DNA of 64,000 bases from Phocoena phocoena (taxonomy: Eukaryota; Chordata; Mammalia; Artiodactyla; Phocoenidae). The first letter of the stretch is position 1. Each line of letters starts with the position of its first letter. Under the pieces are notes generated by a model that saw only the letters and a program-made list of their open reading frames with translations, was not told the origin of the DNA and did no database searches. The DNA lies in NCBI RefSeq assembly GCF_963924675.1, contig NC_089226.1, positions 51,229,124-51,293,123 of the forward strand, read 5' to 3'. Positions 22,834-34,734 of this stretch are shown in pieces. The translations under genes and the position numbers were made by a program.

Positions 22834-23455
22834 GCATAGAAAAGGCCCAGTATGTTGCCTGGCATGTAGCTCTCATTTTATTCATGGAAGTATTACTATC
22901 ACTTTGAGCCAAAGATTTCTAGTAGATCAAAAAATGGCTTTACTTCTTCTTGTTATATTGCTCCATTGGTCTCTGGCTCAGCTTGCTTGAAAAGAAAAAT
23001 AACATGTAGACAGGGCACAAGCAATCCCAGCATGATATGCAGGGAAGAGGGAGAAAGATGAAGAGTCCTCCTAAAGGAAGGGATCTCTGAGCTCATTTAC
23101 AGATTTAGCAAGAGCTTGGCATAACTGGAAAAACAGATGACCCAGATGAAGAAGTTGATGCTATAAATGGTGGCAAATCTTTTGAGAAGAAAAATGAAAA
23201 GCACATGGAGATATATTTGGCATTCAGGAGAGGTGCCAGTGAGTCCAGATGCCAAGCATGAAAGGCGTTAAAAGGGAACATTTCTGTGCAAACCTCGCAG
23301 TCAGATTTTGTTGGGGAAAGAGTCATTAGCCATAGCCACGTGTCAACCTTGTGATGAGTTTTGAAGCCATCTCACCATCATCCCTCCTTCAGTCCCTGCT
23401 GTCCTTCTTTCTCTCTTCTCTGCATTCCTACTGTACTTCCTTCTGCAAAAATGAA
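22834..23455. other. no recognised feature
   Basis: Unique-looking DNA without a gene or repeat I can name. Confidence 0.5.
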
Positions 23456-23459
23456 TTGA

Positions 23460-23600
23460 ATCCTTATTATACTGTAGGCGTCGTCAGAGTACAGTGTTGT
23501 ATACAGAGGTAAATAACATCCTCAAGGGGATAAAAGTACAAATATATAGAGTTCTCATTATTGTGTGAGTTCTATAGAGACATGACAAACACCGAATTAA
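23460..23600 (-). repeat. possible L2 remnant, antisense
   Basis: 'tattatactgtaggcgtcgtcagagtacagtgttgtatacagaggtaaataacatcc' loosely follows the reversed L2 tail. Confidence 0.35.
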
Positions 23601-23689
23601 CAAATACTCAACTCTTGCTCCTAGGGAAACACGCACACACACAAACACACACACACTGCGCATTGCTCATAGATTATCATCTTAAATCC

Positions 23690-23870
23690 TAGAAATAACT
23701 CATTCTGATAGATTCTATTTTCTTTATTTTTCAAAAGAGAAAGCAAAGTTCATAAGTCTTAAGTAACTTGCCTGAGGCCATCCCACTAACAGATGCCATA
23801 GATTGTCAGATTTCAAACCCATGTCATCCAGATCTGGAGCGTCTTGTATTACACTGCACTTCTCCCTACT
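23690..23870 (-). repeat. MIR remnant, antisense
   Basis: 'tttttcaaaagagaaagcaaagttcataagtcttaagtaacttgcctgaggccatcccactaac' and 'gatttcaaacccatgtc' match the MIR reverse complement. Confidence 0.75.
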
Positions 23871-23914
23871 GTCTACATCTTCTTCTGGTTACAGAAATGG
23901 AAATAGAAATAGAA

Positions 23915-23915
<1 letters not shown>

Positions 23916-23960
<45 letters not shown>

Positions 23961-23971
23961 AGAGAGAGAGG
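23916..23971. repeat. (AT)n(AG)n compound microsatellite
   Basis: About 21 AT units run directly into a short GA run (GGAGAGAGAGAGGG). AT-rich, partly palindromic DNA continues to 24090. Confidence 0.95.
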
Positions 23972-24224
23972 GAAAGACCATATGTATGGAAATGTATATT
24001 TATATATCATTCTATAAATAATTAAATATGGTATAATTATGTATATATTTATATATGCATATTATATATATAATATATATATATCAGATACATAAATGAC
24101 TAAATAGCAATGTAAAGATTGGCAAGGGAAGTTAAATAGTATAGCTAAAGGATTCTGAAGTTTCACTGAAAATACTTCCAGTATTCTACACAGAAGAGTG
24201 TTTATCTATACCTCCATATACGAT

Positions 24225-24440
24225 TCCCCTCTTTTTGAGCACCTACAATGTACCAAGAACTGTCCTAGGCCTTTAATATAAATTAATCCCCATAATAATC
24301 TTATAAAAGAGATACTACAGTCTTCATTGTAATACTGCAAAAGTGGAACTCAGAAAAGTAAATTTGTTAAAGACTACGCAGCCTGTAAACAGCAGAGTTG
24401 AGATTTGAACCCAGGTCTCCCTGACACATCAGTAATCCAG
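24225..24440 (-). repeat. MIR remnant, antisense
   Basis: 'gagcacctacaatgtaccaagaactgtcctaggc' is the reversed tail, and 'gcctgtaaacagcagagttgagatttgaacccaggtctccctgac' the reversed tRNA-related half. This is nearly full length. Confidence 0.8.
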
Positions 24441-25942
24441 ACCAGTGCAGGGCTCAGATGTAGGATATCACCTACCAGCTGAGATCTCTCCCTCCTGCTT
24501 CTGTCTCAAAGATCTTCATCCTGAAATAACAAGGCACAGCAAGCAGAAGAAACAATTTGAAGAGGACAAAACTGGTATTGTGTTAGGAAGCCTAAAGTCG
24601 AGGATGAACGCTGAGTAGGATCTACATGTGTCCTCTTAGGTATAAACCTCAAACTAGAGACGGTTAACAGAGAAGGTATTTCTGAGAGGAGTGTTGAAAG
24701 ATGAAGGAGTATTAAGTCAGTCAATGGTTAAGAAAAAACGATGGCAGCTGGCAGGTAGAACAACTAGGGCAAGAAGACAGTGAGGAAGAGGAGACAGTCT
24801 TCTTGGAAGCTAAGCTGTAGGGCAGGGCGGCAGGTGTGAGCAAGGCTAGTGCAGCTGGTGATGCTCCGCCCAGCAGGAGTCTAGGGCGTGTGGTCAATAT
24901 GGAGGAAGGAGATAAATAGAAATGGGTTTTGAATGTAGTGATACTAGGCTCGGATATTTTCTTAAGGCGATATGTTACAATATTACTTAAATTTTAAAGT
25001 GAGAAAACTGCATTTGATCAGCTTGTCAAAGAGTTTAAATGATTTATCTGAGGAATTCTTATTAAGAATGTGGGAGGAGGTGGTGTTCATCACAAAACTG
25101 ACTCTATATCTTAGGTTCCACTATAGAACATATTCAGTTATAGTAATAACAACAATAATAATAGACTTTTATTGCCTTTAATAAAAGGAAAAGGAAGATT
25201 TATGTACTATCTCAACATTAACCACAAAAAGTACAAAATAGATACCAAGATCTGTTGCCTGGAAATTATATCTGCAGTTTTCATTGCTATATATAATTGG
25301 TTTGTAATGTCTTTAATAGGGAAGAGATTAGTAAAATAAAAACATAAAGTAGACAAAATGAAACTACTGTTTCCATAAAGTTAGGACTGTAACATTTTTA
25401 CCTACAGATGGAATATTAATTATCTTGGGACTATCACCGTATTGTTCTTATTGTGTTGTTGTCTTGTTTTGCATTTAACTATTTTCCCACTTTCTGATTC
25501 AGTGGCCCAATTCTTTCAACAATATTTGAGGTACTAGTACTTTTGAACTACAGAATATATTTCCAGTCCTTAAAGAGCACACATGCAAAAATTAATACAA
25601 ATGAGCCACAGGGACTTATGGGCTGCAAAACACAGTGCATTGCACTGAGTAAGGAAAGATTCAATATGTCAAAAAATCCAAAGTTAGGAGGAAAGGAGTC
25701 CTACCCTCTCCGTAGGACTCTCTGTTGCAGTCTCATCTGGATCATCCATCTCTATATAATTGCCCCATAACATTTAGGGCTCTGTGCTGAGCGGAGGGTA
25801 ATCAACTGGCTAATTTTTCCTAGAATCCTAGCTGCTTGCTTGGAAAGGGAATTCTCTCTGGTATAAATATTAGTTAGGGATGCCTGTGAATAAATCAAGT
25901 GTAATTAATATAGTATTTTATCCAGATATGTATCCGTTCCTT
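24441..25942. other. no recognised feature
   Basis: About 1.5 kb of unique-looking DNA. The part 24720-24910 is purine-rich and more GC-rich than its surroundings but has no gene signature. Confidence 0.5.
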
Positions 25943-26266
25943 TATTACTTTCATTATTATTATTTTGTAACATCTTTATTAGAGTATAACTGCTTTACAA
26001 TGGTGTGTTAGTTTCTGCTGTATAACAAATTGAATCAGCTATACATATACATATATCCCCATATCTCCTCCCTCTTGCATCTCCCTCCCACCCTCCCTAT
26101 CCCACCCGTCTAGGTGGTCACAAAGCACCAAGCTGATCTCCCTGTGCTATGCAGCTGCTTCCCACTAGCTATCTATTTTACATTTGGTAGTGTATATATG
26201 TCCATGCCACTCTCTCACTTCATCCCAGCTTACCCTTCCCCCTCCCCATGTATTGCTTTCATTATT
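25943..26266 (-). mobile_element. short antisense L1 3' end with target duplication
   Basis: The element is 25959-26250 and contains only L1 3' UTR: 'catctttattagagtataactgctttacaatggtgtgttag', then the C/T-rich complement 'ctccctcccaccctccctatccc', and 'gtagtgtatatatgtccatgcc'. The flanks TATTACTTTCATTATT (25943-25958) and TATTGCTTTCATTATT (26251-26266) are a 16-bp duplication with one mismatch. Confidence 0.95.
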
Positions 26267-26444
26267 TTAATGGTAATCTTTTGGCAAAATATTGTTTAAT
26301 AAGTAACTTAATATTTTAGAGACAAAGATGGTTCACTGGTACATAGTGGTTGCAAGCCATGGTGTTTGTCAAGTAACTGAAGAGTTAGGCTCAAGTTTCC
26401 TTGTAAATGGTCACTATATATATATTTACCTTTACATTGCTAGA

Positions 26445-26640
26445 GGTAGCACGGATGCTAAGAAAAATGACTGCGTTTGAATCCTGACTGGCTGCTTGCA
26501 GGTTGTGCGGCATTTGATTCAGATCTTTGAGCCTGTCTCCTCAACTATAAAAGCAGAACCATAGTGCCTCCTTTGGCTGTAAAGCTTATATGAAAATATA
26601 TATTAATTTAAATGGTTTCTAGTTGTACTTGTTTTTCAAC
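26445..26640 (+). repeat. MIR remnant
   Basis: 'gactgcgtttgaatcctgactggctgcttgcaggttgtgcggc' and 'gagcctgtctcctcaactataaaagcagaac' follow the MIR sense strand. Confidence 0.7.
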
Positions 26641-26814
26641 CACCCTAGTAACAAGGAAAACATGTCAGTGTCACAAAGTACAACACTTTATATAGTCAAA
26701 GGTAAGGTATCTATTCCTGGATTAAGAAACATACCCTTGAAGAGCCCTACACATGAAAAAATTCAACATGCTGAAGTTTTAAATAAGAAATAAGCACATG
26801 TACACTAGATTATT

Positions 26815-27025
26815 ATTTTTTAATTAATAAACTTTCTTTTTAGAGCATTTCTAGGTTTACAGAAAATTGAGCAGAAAATTCAGTACCTCCCTACATTTTT
26901 TCCTATTAAAGTCGCACATAGGTGTAATAAATTTGTTACCAGTGGTAAACCAATATTATTACATTATTATTAACTAAAGTCACTAGTTCATACTTGGGTT
27001 CTGTCTTTGTGATGCATAGAGATAG
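26815..27025 (-). repeat. ancient L1 3' end, antisense
   Basis: 'taataaactttctttttagagcatttctaggtttacagaaaattgagcagaaaattcagtacc' is the reversed 3' end of an old mammalian L1. The continuation 'taaagtcactagttcatacttgggttctgtctttgtgatgcat' agrees. Confidence 0.75.
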
Positions 27026-27229
27026 ACCCTGTCTGCCTGTTGTGGATCACCAGAAGTCAAGCAGAGCCTGAGTTTGCGTGGAACTCTCTGCCTCACTTAT
27101 AGCCTCGTCAAATGGTACCAGGGGATATGATTCAAGTTCAAAGGGTGTCTGATACAATGTGCATGATGATATAATTTTCTCTTTCCAACAAAATCTATGT
27201 CTTTTAAAAATCTATAAGGGAAATGGTCA

Positions 27230-27380
27230 TCTGTTAAGTGACATCCCTTTTTCTTCTGTTGAAACGGAGGTTTAGAAAGGTAAAGTCACTTGCCTAGAAG
27301 CCCAAGGATAACAAATGGCAGAAATGGAATTTGTACTTGAGTTTGCTGACTGTATGTCCAGTATATTTCCCAGAGCTCCA
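27230..27380 (-). repeat. MIR remnant, antisense
   Basis: 'gttgaaacggaggtttagaaaggtaaagtcacttgcctagaagcccaaggataacaaatggcagaaatgg' fits the MIR reverse complement. Confidence 0.7.
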
Positions 27381-28775
27381 GGGTGCTTCTATGACAGCTC
27401 ATAAGGGTTGGAATGCCTAAATGTATTATAGTCAAAGGAATAAAAATAACGAGGAGGAATATTCCCCTCTTCTCAAATGTTTCATACCTTAATAATTCAT
27501 TTAATTAACGCCCAGTACTTATGCCTGGCACCCTGCTTGGCATGGAAGAGGCAAGAATTGAAGAACATTGGTCAGTTACCTAGGAGATCAGAAAACATTT
27601 GGTTATGCACACAGATAAACAGAGTATTACAAAATGTTGAAACAATTGCAAAGCTAGGGATGTGCCCATGGTACTAGGAGAACACAAAGGAGGGGCAGCT
27701 GAGTGTAGCTGGGGGAGAAAAGGCCTCATTCTTTATAAACTAAGCTCATACTCTGATTCCTCTGGAGTCCTAGTGATGGAATTCTGAGGCCTGGACAGCC
27801 TTTGATGCTTCCCAAGTCTATAGTAAACAGAGCTCTTTTTATGATTTGGCCTCTGCTTAAATCTCATTTCTCTTCCTAAACCCTGGTTGCCTTGCAGGTT
27901 TAGTTGCCAGTTTCTGAATCTTTTTTGTCTCTTCAAGGACCATAATTGTGTGTCCCACACACTGTATCTTCATTCCCCAGCAGAGGGCTCTGTCTGTAAC
28001 TCAATAAATAAATAGAGGATGAATCTAGCAAGTTATGTTAAAATATATTACTGAATCAACAACTATGTCTACACATGTTAACTCAGTTGCAGCAGTGGGG
28101 TAATTTCCTGTTTAATTCCAAATAGGATAATATTTGAAATAAAGTAGAACCATATTATCATCATAAAGACATTTGCAAAACTCATTCATTTAAGCTCCTG
28201 GGAAGCAGTGGAAAGTAGGAGATTTTATTTTACAGAAGGGAAAGCAATCTATACATGCACATACACTGCATTCTAGTCCTATCCCCTGAAACCTAATGCC
28301 TACATCAGGTAAAAGTTTACTGCCCAATAGTCCCATGGAATGATAGAAACAAAACCATTCCGAATAATAAGAGAATCGGGCTCTAGCCCCAAGATCACCA
28401 ACAGACAGCTATGTAATCATAGACAGTGTCTCTAACCTCTGATGTGAGTTCTCTCTTTCGTACTACTAAGGATTCATTCAAAGCTCTCGACAGTATTTTG
28501 CACTTAAAAAGCAAAATCATAATTAGAGTATTAGCTTCCTAAAGGCTTTCCAGTGTATCTAAATAGCTAAGACAAAGGTTAATCCGTTTAGATTCTTGGA
28601 GACCGAATCAATCACTCCATTAGTTGTTTTGCTGAACACTTGTAAAAAGTTTAAGACTCTGAGAACTTTAAAGCATTTACTATCCTAATCTAATGCTAGG
28701 GAGTATTTAGTCCCCCTCCTATACCTGGAGTTGAGCTTGTAATTTGAATGCAGCATGAGAATAGGATATGCAAAG
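27381..28775. other. mostly unique DNA
   Basis: No gene is visible. A faint MIR sense trace lies around 28385-28460, and an L2-tail-like ending 'tctgtaactcaataaataaat' at about 27990-28015. Neither is long enough to be firm. Confidence 0.4.
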
Positions 28776-28779
28776 AGAT

Positions 28780-28875
28780 ACCTCCCTATCTCCCATGGCC
28801 ACACTGCTATCAGAGAGATATTGGATCAGGCTTTTCCCTGTTCAGAATCCTTTGATGGCTACCCATCTTTATGAT
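28780..28875 (+). repeat. L2 fragment, possible left half of a split copy
   Basis: 'ctgttcagaatcctttgatggctacccatc' resembles L2 interior 'aatggcttcccat'. The sequence expected next in L2 ('aggataaa...ctcc') appears at about 30131. The intervening 1.25 kb, with an unnamed repeat and an MLT1 LTR, may therefore have been inserted into one L2. Confidence 0.45.
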
Positions 28876-29184
28876 AGTGTTTTACAAACTGTTCTGTCCA
28901 CTAGCCTGGTGAAGTTTTCCTCCATATGAAGAAAACAAAAACAAAAAACCAAAACCAACCCCCCAGAAAAAAACCCCTATTTGTCCTTATTCACATAAGC
29001 TTGGGGAAAACTGTATATCCCTCTTGGAGAGTCACAACATACACTAATTTATTAGAAGCTTTGAGAAGTCCCACAATTAAGAAACTTGCATTACCTACCC
29101 AAAATCCCTCTCCTATTTCTTCCTTACTATCAGAACTCTGGCAACGTGTCCACATAAAACACTAATCTCTGTGACTTCCTTTTA

Positions 29185-29565
29185 CCCAGAAGTTGGCTAA
29201 GTAAGCCAGTCCTGGCCAATGAAATTTAAGCATAGTTTTTGGGTGGAGCTCCTGGAAAGAATATTTTGAAAGGAGAACCCCCCCTCTGCTAGCATGGTCC
29301 CTATATTTTCATCCCCTTTCTTCTTCATGTCTTGGACGCAGACATGAAACCTATAAGAGGCATCTTGTGACCATGAGCAGGCAAATTGATTTGTTGGGAT
29401 GGGAAAGCAGAAAGATAGGCGGATCCTGGGTCCTATCACAGCTTCTCTAGCCCAGAGTTCCTACCTCTGAACTTCTGGTTAAAGCAGAAAAATACACCAC
29501 TTATGTAAGCTGCTATTTGTCAGGTTATCTTATTATTCGTGACAAAATAATTCCTAAAGGTTACA
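29185..29565 (+). repeat. old interspersed repeat, LTR-like, family not named
   Basis: 'gccatcttgtgaccatgag'-like text (here 'gaggcatcttgtgaccatgagcagg'), 'gcagaaagataggcggatcctgggtcc' and 'cctctgaacttctggttaaagcagaaaaatac' form a pattern I know from mammal-wide repeats but cannot name. It has no coding potential. Confidence 0.45.
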
Positions 29566-29629
29566 ACAGGAATTTATTACTGTTTAACTCCTAATAAAAT
29601 TTTCTGGAAACACTTTCAGTGATGCTGCC

Positions 29630-30120
29630 TGTATTGCTTTTCAATTGCTGCTGTAACAAATTAGGAAATAGTTAGAGGCTTAAAATAACACACATTTATT
29701 ATCTGAAAGTAAGAAGTCTGATGTGAGTCTCACTGGGCTAAAATCAAGGCATCAGCAGGGCTGCATTACTTTCTAGAGACTCCGGAGGAGAGTCTTGCCC
29801 TTTTTGCCCTTTCCAGCTCCTAGAGGCCCCTTGCCTTCCTTGACTCATGGTTCCTTCCTCCAACTTCAAGTCCAGCAATGTTGAATCTCTCTATTCTTCT
29901 TCTGTACCCATATCTCTATCTTTCTCAACATAACTGAGAAAGGGGTTTAGCTTTTAAGGACTCATATAATTAGATTAGGACACGTTGGATAATCCAGGAT
30001 CTCAAAATCTGTAAATATGATCACATCTTCAAAACCCCTTTTGCCATGTAAGGTAACATGTTTACAGGATCTAGAAATTTGGAAGTAGACATCCTTGAAA
30101 GCTATTATTCTGTCTACCAA
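29630..30120 (-). repeat. MLT1-type LTR, antisense
   Basis: 'gtattgcttttcaattgctgctgtaacaaatta', 'ggcttaaaataacacacatttattatctgaaag' and 'tagattaggacacgttgg', ending near 'ttctgtctacc', show a strongly diverged MLT1 LTR in reverse. Confidence 0.65.
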
Positions 30121-30124
30121 ACTA

Positions 30125-30260
30125 CCCTGTAGGATAAATCTCATACTCCTTAGCACCAGTGTTTTATGATCCGACTTTAATATCACTTTCCTAGTCATCC
30201 TTTCCTCCCCACTCTTTATTTTTCTTTTCCATTTTTCTCTCACATAGATCCATATACCGT
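30125..30260 (+). repeat. L2 fragment, possible right half of a split copy
   Basis: 'taggataaatctcatactccttagcaccagtgttttatgatccg' matches the L2 segment that normally follows the piece at 28780-28875. Confidence 0.55.
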
Positions 30261-32400
30261 GACCTGGTCAACTTTACTTTTCTGGTTAGGTCACAAGCCC
30301 ATCCTTTACATTTTCAGAGCCTGGGGCAAGCATCCAAATGGAGGCCTACCTATCATATGTATAAATAGTGAAAAACTAAAAATCAACTATCAAATTGATA
30401 AATGAGTCATATCTTACTACTTTGACAGGTATACCTTGATAATGATCTTGAAGGCTCTGTTCAAATTTAGAATTTTCTTCTTCCCTCAGAATTCTACCCC
30501 AGAATGTGTCAGCACAAAAGGAAATTACCCTAAACCTTCACCCTGGTCCATGTTCTGAAGCCCACACATCTGAACAACCCAGCCCATTATTCTAAGCTCC
30601 AGCCACACTCCTAACAAACAACCAAGCCTTGGCCACCCTTCAGTAATATTGTTATGATAATATGGTGCAATCTGCACCCAGAAGAATAAAGGTGGAAAGA
30701 AGTACTGTACACACCTGGGAACTCCAGTGACCTGGATATCCAGAGCATGGTCTAGAAAGTGTGGTATGGGCTTTGGGAAGGGAGCAGTATGACCTGACAA
30801 AGGATGCAGGTTGGCCCTTAAAGTTCAGGATTTAGGACACAAGCTCCTATTTTCCAGGTGTAAGCAAACTACTGCTTATATGCCTGGTTCAAAATTCTGC
30901 TTCGTATTTTCATACTAATATGATCTAATTAATTTCTCAAGATCCACCTAATTTCTCAACCATTTTGTGGAAGCTTTTGTGACTCTCCTTCCTTATCCTA
31001 ACTATAACATATTACTTCCTTTTCAGAACCTAACAAAAGGAAAAAAAAACCTTTGCTTTTAACAATAATAGCACATATATAGCATATAGCATATAAATGG
31101 CATATAGTACGCATGGTATGTATGAATTCATGCTGTAGCTATTATTTTAATATTACTTTACATATAATAATGCCCTAATATTTATTGAGGGCATTGCACA
31201 TACCATGCATTGTGCTATCCAAGCTATAGCTATTATGTAACATACTGCTACAACCACGATTGCATTTTGTAGTTACTTACGTAAGTGTCTGTGAACACAA
31301 GGTCTGCCTCCTCCTTTCTGTGCAGTATTTACAGTAGATATGATGTGCTTATCACAGAATAAGTTTTAGATAAATGCTTGCAAAGTGAATGCAGGGTTGA
31401 TAGGAACTTTATATTTGTCTGATGCTATCAGTTTCCATTTGCCTTATTTTTTTCCTCTCCCTGGACCTGATCGATTTGATCTGCCAAACTGGCCATAGTA
31501 GTTTGTGTAATGACGCAGTGAACAGCATTCTGAATGACTGAAGATACTTTTCTCACTATTTTTCTAATGTGACCATTTTAAAGATACTATGGAAGGACCT
31601 GGAGTTTGGACGTTTGATGAGAAAAGTAAAAGGCTTTGACAGGACAGATATCACTGAGAATGTTAGGAACATGGGTACTTTTCCAGTCATCATTCAACAT
31701 GTTTATTTTGCAAACTAAATTAAGTGTTCCATGTTTGAGGGGCAAGTTTACAGAGAGTTAAAATGCAATGGAACAACTTGCCTATAAGAGATTTCAAGAG
31801 TTGTTTTTTAAAAGTGTTGAGCACATAACAATTTGTCACTGTTCTGATGTGTCTGTGGTATATTTAGCATTCACCTTACCTGTGAGTAAATGTTACACCC
31901 TTTGTCCCTTGAGCTGAACAAAAATTCTTATAAATTTCCTGTTCTAATGAGTTGATAACGCATTGGCAATGAGTTATAGCCTACTTCCTAGTGAATTTGT
32001 AAAAAGAGCTTTTGGATATAAAAATCAACATTATTTATGTCCTTCAGTAAATATGAATAATGTATCAGTTTAGCTTAAGCTGAATAAATCAACTCAAACT
32101 TTAATAAATGGAAACAAGTTACAAAATATTCGGAAAGAATCATCTTTCCCCAGAGATTTTTATAAAATTTATCTCAAATTTCTTACATATATACATACAT
32201 AGACATATAAATAAGTAAAAAGATAATAGTGAACACTGCTTATTGATATAAGCTGTTATTTTCTTTTATTTAGAAAATAACATTTTTGTTCTATACAGTA
32301 AATTGCCAACTAAAACATCTTGGGATAGACGGAATCTGAGAAACTGAAACAAATTATGTGGATCAATCAGATATTTATGCCCAAGGAGATTAGAAATGGA
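30261..32400. other. no gene; weak repeat traces only
   Basis: About 2.1 kb of AT-rich, unique-looking DNA. An antisense MIR-like trace lies at about 31130-31250 ('tatttattgagggcattgcacataccatgcattgtgc'), and an L2-tail-like trace near 31340-31390. No coding signal is visible. Confidence 0.45.
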
Positions 32401-32409
32401 ATGAACTTA

Positions 32410-32415
32410 AGTAAA

Positions 32416-32455
<40 letters not shown>

Positions 32456-32674
32456 TGTGTGTGTGTGTGGTACGTGGGCCTCTCACTGTTGTGGCCGGCC
32501 TCTCCTGTTGCGGAGCACAGGCTCTGGATGCACAGGCTCAGTGGCCATGGCTCACGGACCTAGCTGCTCCGCTGCACGTGGGATCTTCCTGGACCGGGGC
32601 ACGAACCCGTGTCCCCTGCATTGGCAGGCAGATTCTCAACCACTGTACCACCAGGGAAGCCCAGTAAAGTATAT
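32410..32674 (-). mobile_element. CHR-type SINE, antisense, with its tail replaced by (AT)n(GT)n
   Basis: The SINE body is about 32467-32662, starting GGTACGTGGGCCTCTCACTG and ending CCACCAGGGAAGCCC. The target duplication AGTAAAGTATAT is at 32410-32421 and 32663-32674. Where a poly(T) complement of the tail is expected there is instead a TA run (about 32416-32450) joined to a TG run (about 32455-32468). A 4-bp CCGG-type duplication (GGCCGGCCTC) sits within the body near 32495. Confidence 0.95.
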
Positions 32675-32855
32675 TTTTAACATACCTGGTTGTGACAACA
32701 GAAATAATAGATGAGGAACATAATTATATAAAAAATCAGAAATTTTTTACCCTGCCCCTAAGGGAAACATGGCCCCTAATTTGTACATAAATTTTACTTA
32801 TAGTTTGAGAGATGAGGTCACCATCTCACAGTCCCCTTAGTGTTCCAGTGAAATA
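32675..32855. other. no recognised feature
   Basis: A short stretch between a SINE and a MIR, without a signal. Confidence 0.5.
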
Positions 32856-32859
32856 TGAA

Positions 32860-33085
32860 TAGTTTCTAAAACCAGACAGACCTGGTTCAACCTCCAGTTT
32901 CACTACTAACTAACTGCATAACATCTGACAAGTCATTTGTCCTCTCTTAGCTTCCATTTACCTACCAAGTAAATATAATACTAAACTCTCTGGGTTGTTG
33001 TAAGGGTTACCTGAGACAATCCATATACAATGGCTGGAACGTTTCTAGGCATAAATGACTAAGAAATAATTACTATTTTTTCTTT
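32860..33085 (+). repeat. MIR, nearly full length
   Basis: 'aaaaccagacagacctggttcaacctccagtttcactactaactaactgcataacatctgacaagtcatttgtcctctcttagc' through 'ctgggttgttgtaagggttacctgagacaatcc' to 'tggctggaacgtttctaggcataaatgac' follows the MIR sense strand end to end. Confidence 0.88.
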
Positions 33086-33344
33086 CTACCCAACTTTGCA
33101 TGAGTATCCTGCAATGAATCAAATGGCAAAATCCAGATAAATTATGCCAAATACTAAGCTTGGGAACCAAAATGTTAGCTACATTCTATATCAGACATGA
33201 GGAAGAGACCTGAAATCTATGTTTATGGTGCACAACAAGGTTGAGTAGAAACAGAAAAAAAAGTCACACTTGAAGGAGGTCATTCAAATACCTTGATGAT
33301 TCACCTACGTACACAAACTCATCAGCTAAAAGCATCTTTTCTCT

Positions 33345-33663
33345 CCTTTAGCTTTCATTCAGTCAACATATTGGACTCTTACTATGAGCTAGCAAGTGTG
33401 TTAGGTGTTGGGGATTTAACAGTGATCAAGAGATTAATGATTTGTAATTACCCAGTCAGTAGGGAGACAGGGGATTTCAGTTTACAAGACATTTCAACGA
33501 AATATGCTAATTGTGGTGTTAAATAGGATTCAGAGGAGAGGTCTGAGAAGAACTGTTTCCTGGGATGAGAAATAATGGCTGATTCAGCCAGGTGAAAGGA
33601 TGCAAGGATCTGGGGGTCAAAATGGAGCAGCCCAGCCTTATGTTACAGTCCAAGAAAATGAGC
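33345..33663 (-). repeat. old L2-like repeat, antisense, left part
   Basis: 'attcagtcaacatattggactcttactatgagctagcaagtgtgttaggtgttggggatttaacagtgatcaagag' is the reversed L2 tail. Purine-rich interior follows. The copy appears to resume at 34542 after an L1 insertion. Confidence 0.65.
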
Positions 33664-34541
33664 AAAGTCTAGAAGTGAGCAGTCAGAATGACCATCATCA
33701 AAAAATCTACAAACAATAAATGCTGGAGAGGGTGTGGAGAAAAGGGAACCCTCTTGCACTGTTGGTGGGAGAGTAAATTGGTACAGCCACTGTGGAGAAC
33801 AGTATGGAGGTTCCTTAGAAAACTAAAAATAGAACTACTATATGACCCAGCAATCCCACTACTAGGCATATACCCTGAGAAAACCATAATTCAAAAAGAG
33901 TCATGTACCAAATATTTATTGCAACACTATTTACAATCGCCAGGACATGGAAGCAACCTAAGGGTCCATCGACAGATGAATGGATAAAGAAGATGCAGCA
34001 CATATATACAATGGAATATTACTCAGCCATAAAAAGACACAAAATTGAGTTATTTGTAGTGTGGTGGATGGACCTAGAGTCTGTCATACAGAGCGAAGTA
34101 AGTCAGAAAGAGAAAAACAAATACCGTATGCTAACACATATATATGGAATCTAAGGAAAAAAAAAATGATTGGGAAGAACCTAGGGGCAGGATAGGAATA
34201 AAGACGCAGACGTAGAGAATGGACTTGAGGACACAGCGAGGGGGAAGGGTAAGCTGGGACAAAGTGAGAGAGTGTCATGGACATATATATACTACCAAAT
34301 GTAAAATAGATAGCTAATGGGAAGCAGCTGCATAGCACAGGAGATCAGCTCGGTGGTTTGTGACCACCTAGAGGGGTGGGATATGGAGGGTGGGAGGGAG
34401 ATGCAAGAGGGAGGAGATATGGGGATATATGTATATGTATAGCTGATTCACTTTGTTATAAAGTGTGTAGGAACGAACACACCATTGTAAAGCAATTATA
34501 CCCCAATAAAGATGTTTAAAAAAAAAAAGTCTAGAAGTGAG
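33664..34541 (+). mobile_element. 5'-truncated L1 with 16-bp target duplication
   Basis: The element is 33680-34525: the ORF2 C-terminus, then a 3' UTR with an A/G-rich run ('ggatatggagggtgggagggagatgcaag') and the end 'ccccaataaagatgtttaaaaaaaaaa'. The duplication AAAGTCTAGAAGTGAG (33664-33679 and 34526-34541) is perfect. It lies inside an older antisense repeat. Confidence 0.97.
33680..34154 (+). pseudogene. L1 ORF2 C-terminal remnant
   Basis: The last ~158 codons of L1 ORF2. The first block gives [18 protein letters not shown] and [17 protein letters not shown]. After a frameshift near 33900 the second gives TIARTWKQPKGPSTDEWIKK and YTMEYYSAIK, ending ...IYGI with TAA at 34152-34154. The reverse transcriptase core is absent, so it is non-functional by truncation and frameshift. 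Confidence 0.93.
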
Positions 34542-34725
34542 GTTTGGCCTATCTGAAGAATTGAATTAGAAAAAAAAATCTCTAAATCTACATAGAATGT
34601 AGAATAAAGAAAGGTGATGCCTGGCAAGAGACAAAATACACAAATAATCAAGAGATCAGAAGACCAGATCATGGAGGACTTGTTAACAGTTTTGACTTGA
34701 TACCTAGGCAATGGGGAAAATCTTC
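34542..34725 (-). repeat. old L2-like repeat, antisense, right part
   Basis: 'ggtgatgcctggcaagag' and 'cagatcatggaggacttgttaacagttttgacttgatacc' match the part of this repeat type that carries 'agatcatgtagggccttgt'. It continues the fragment ending at 33663. Confidence 0.5.
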
Positions 34726-34734
34726 CAATATCTC

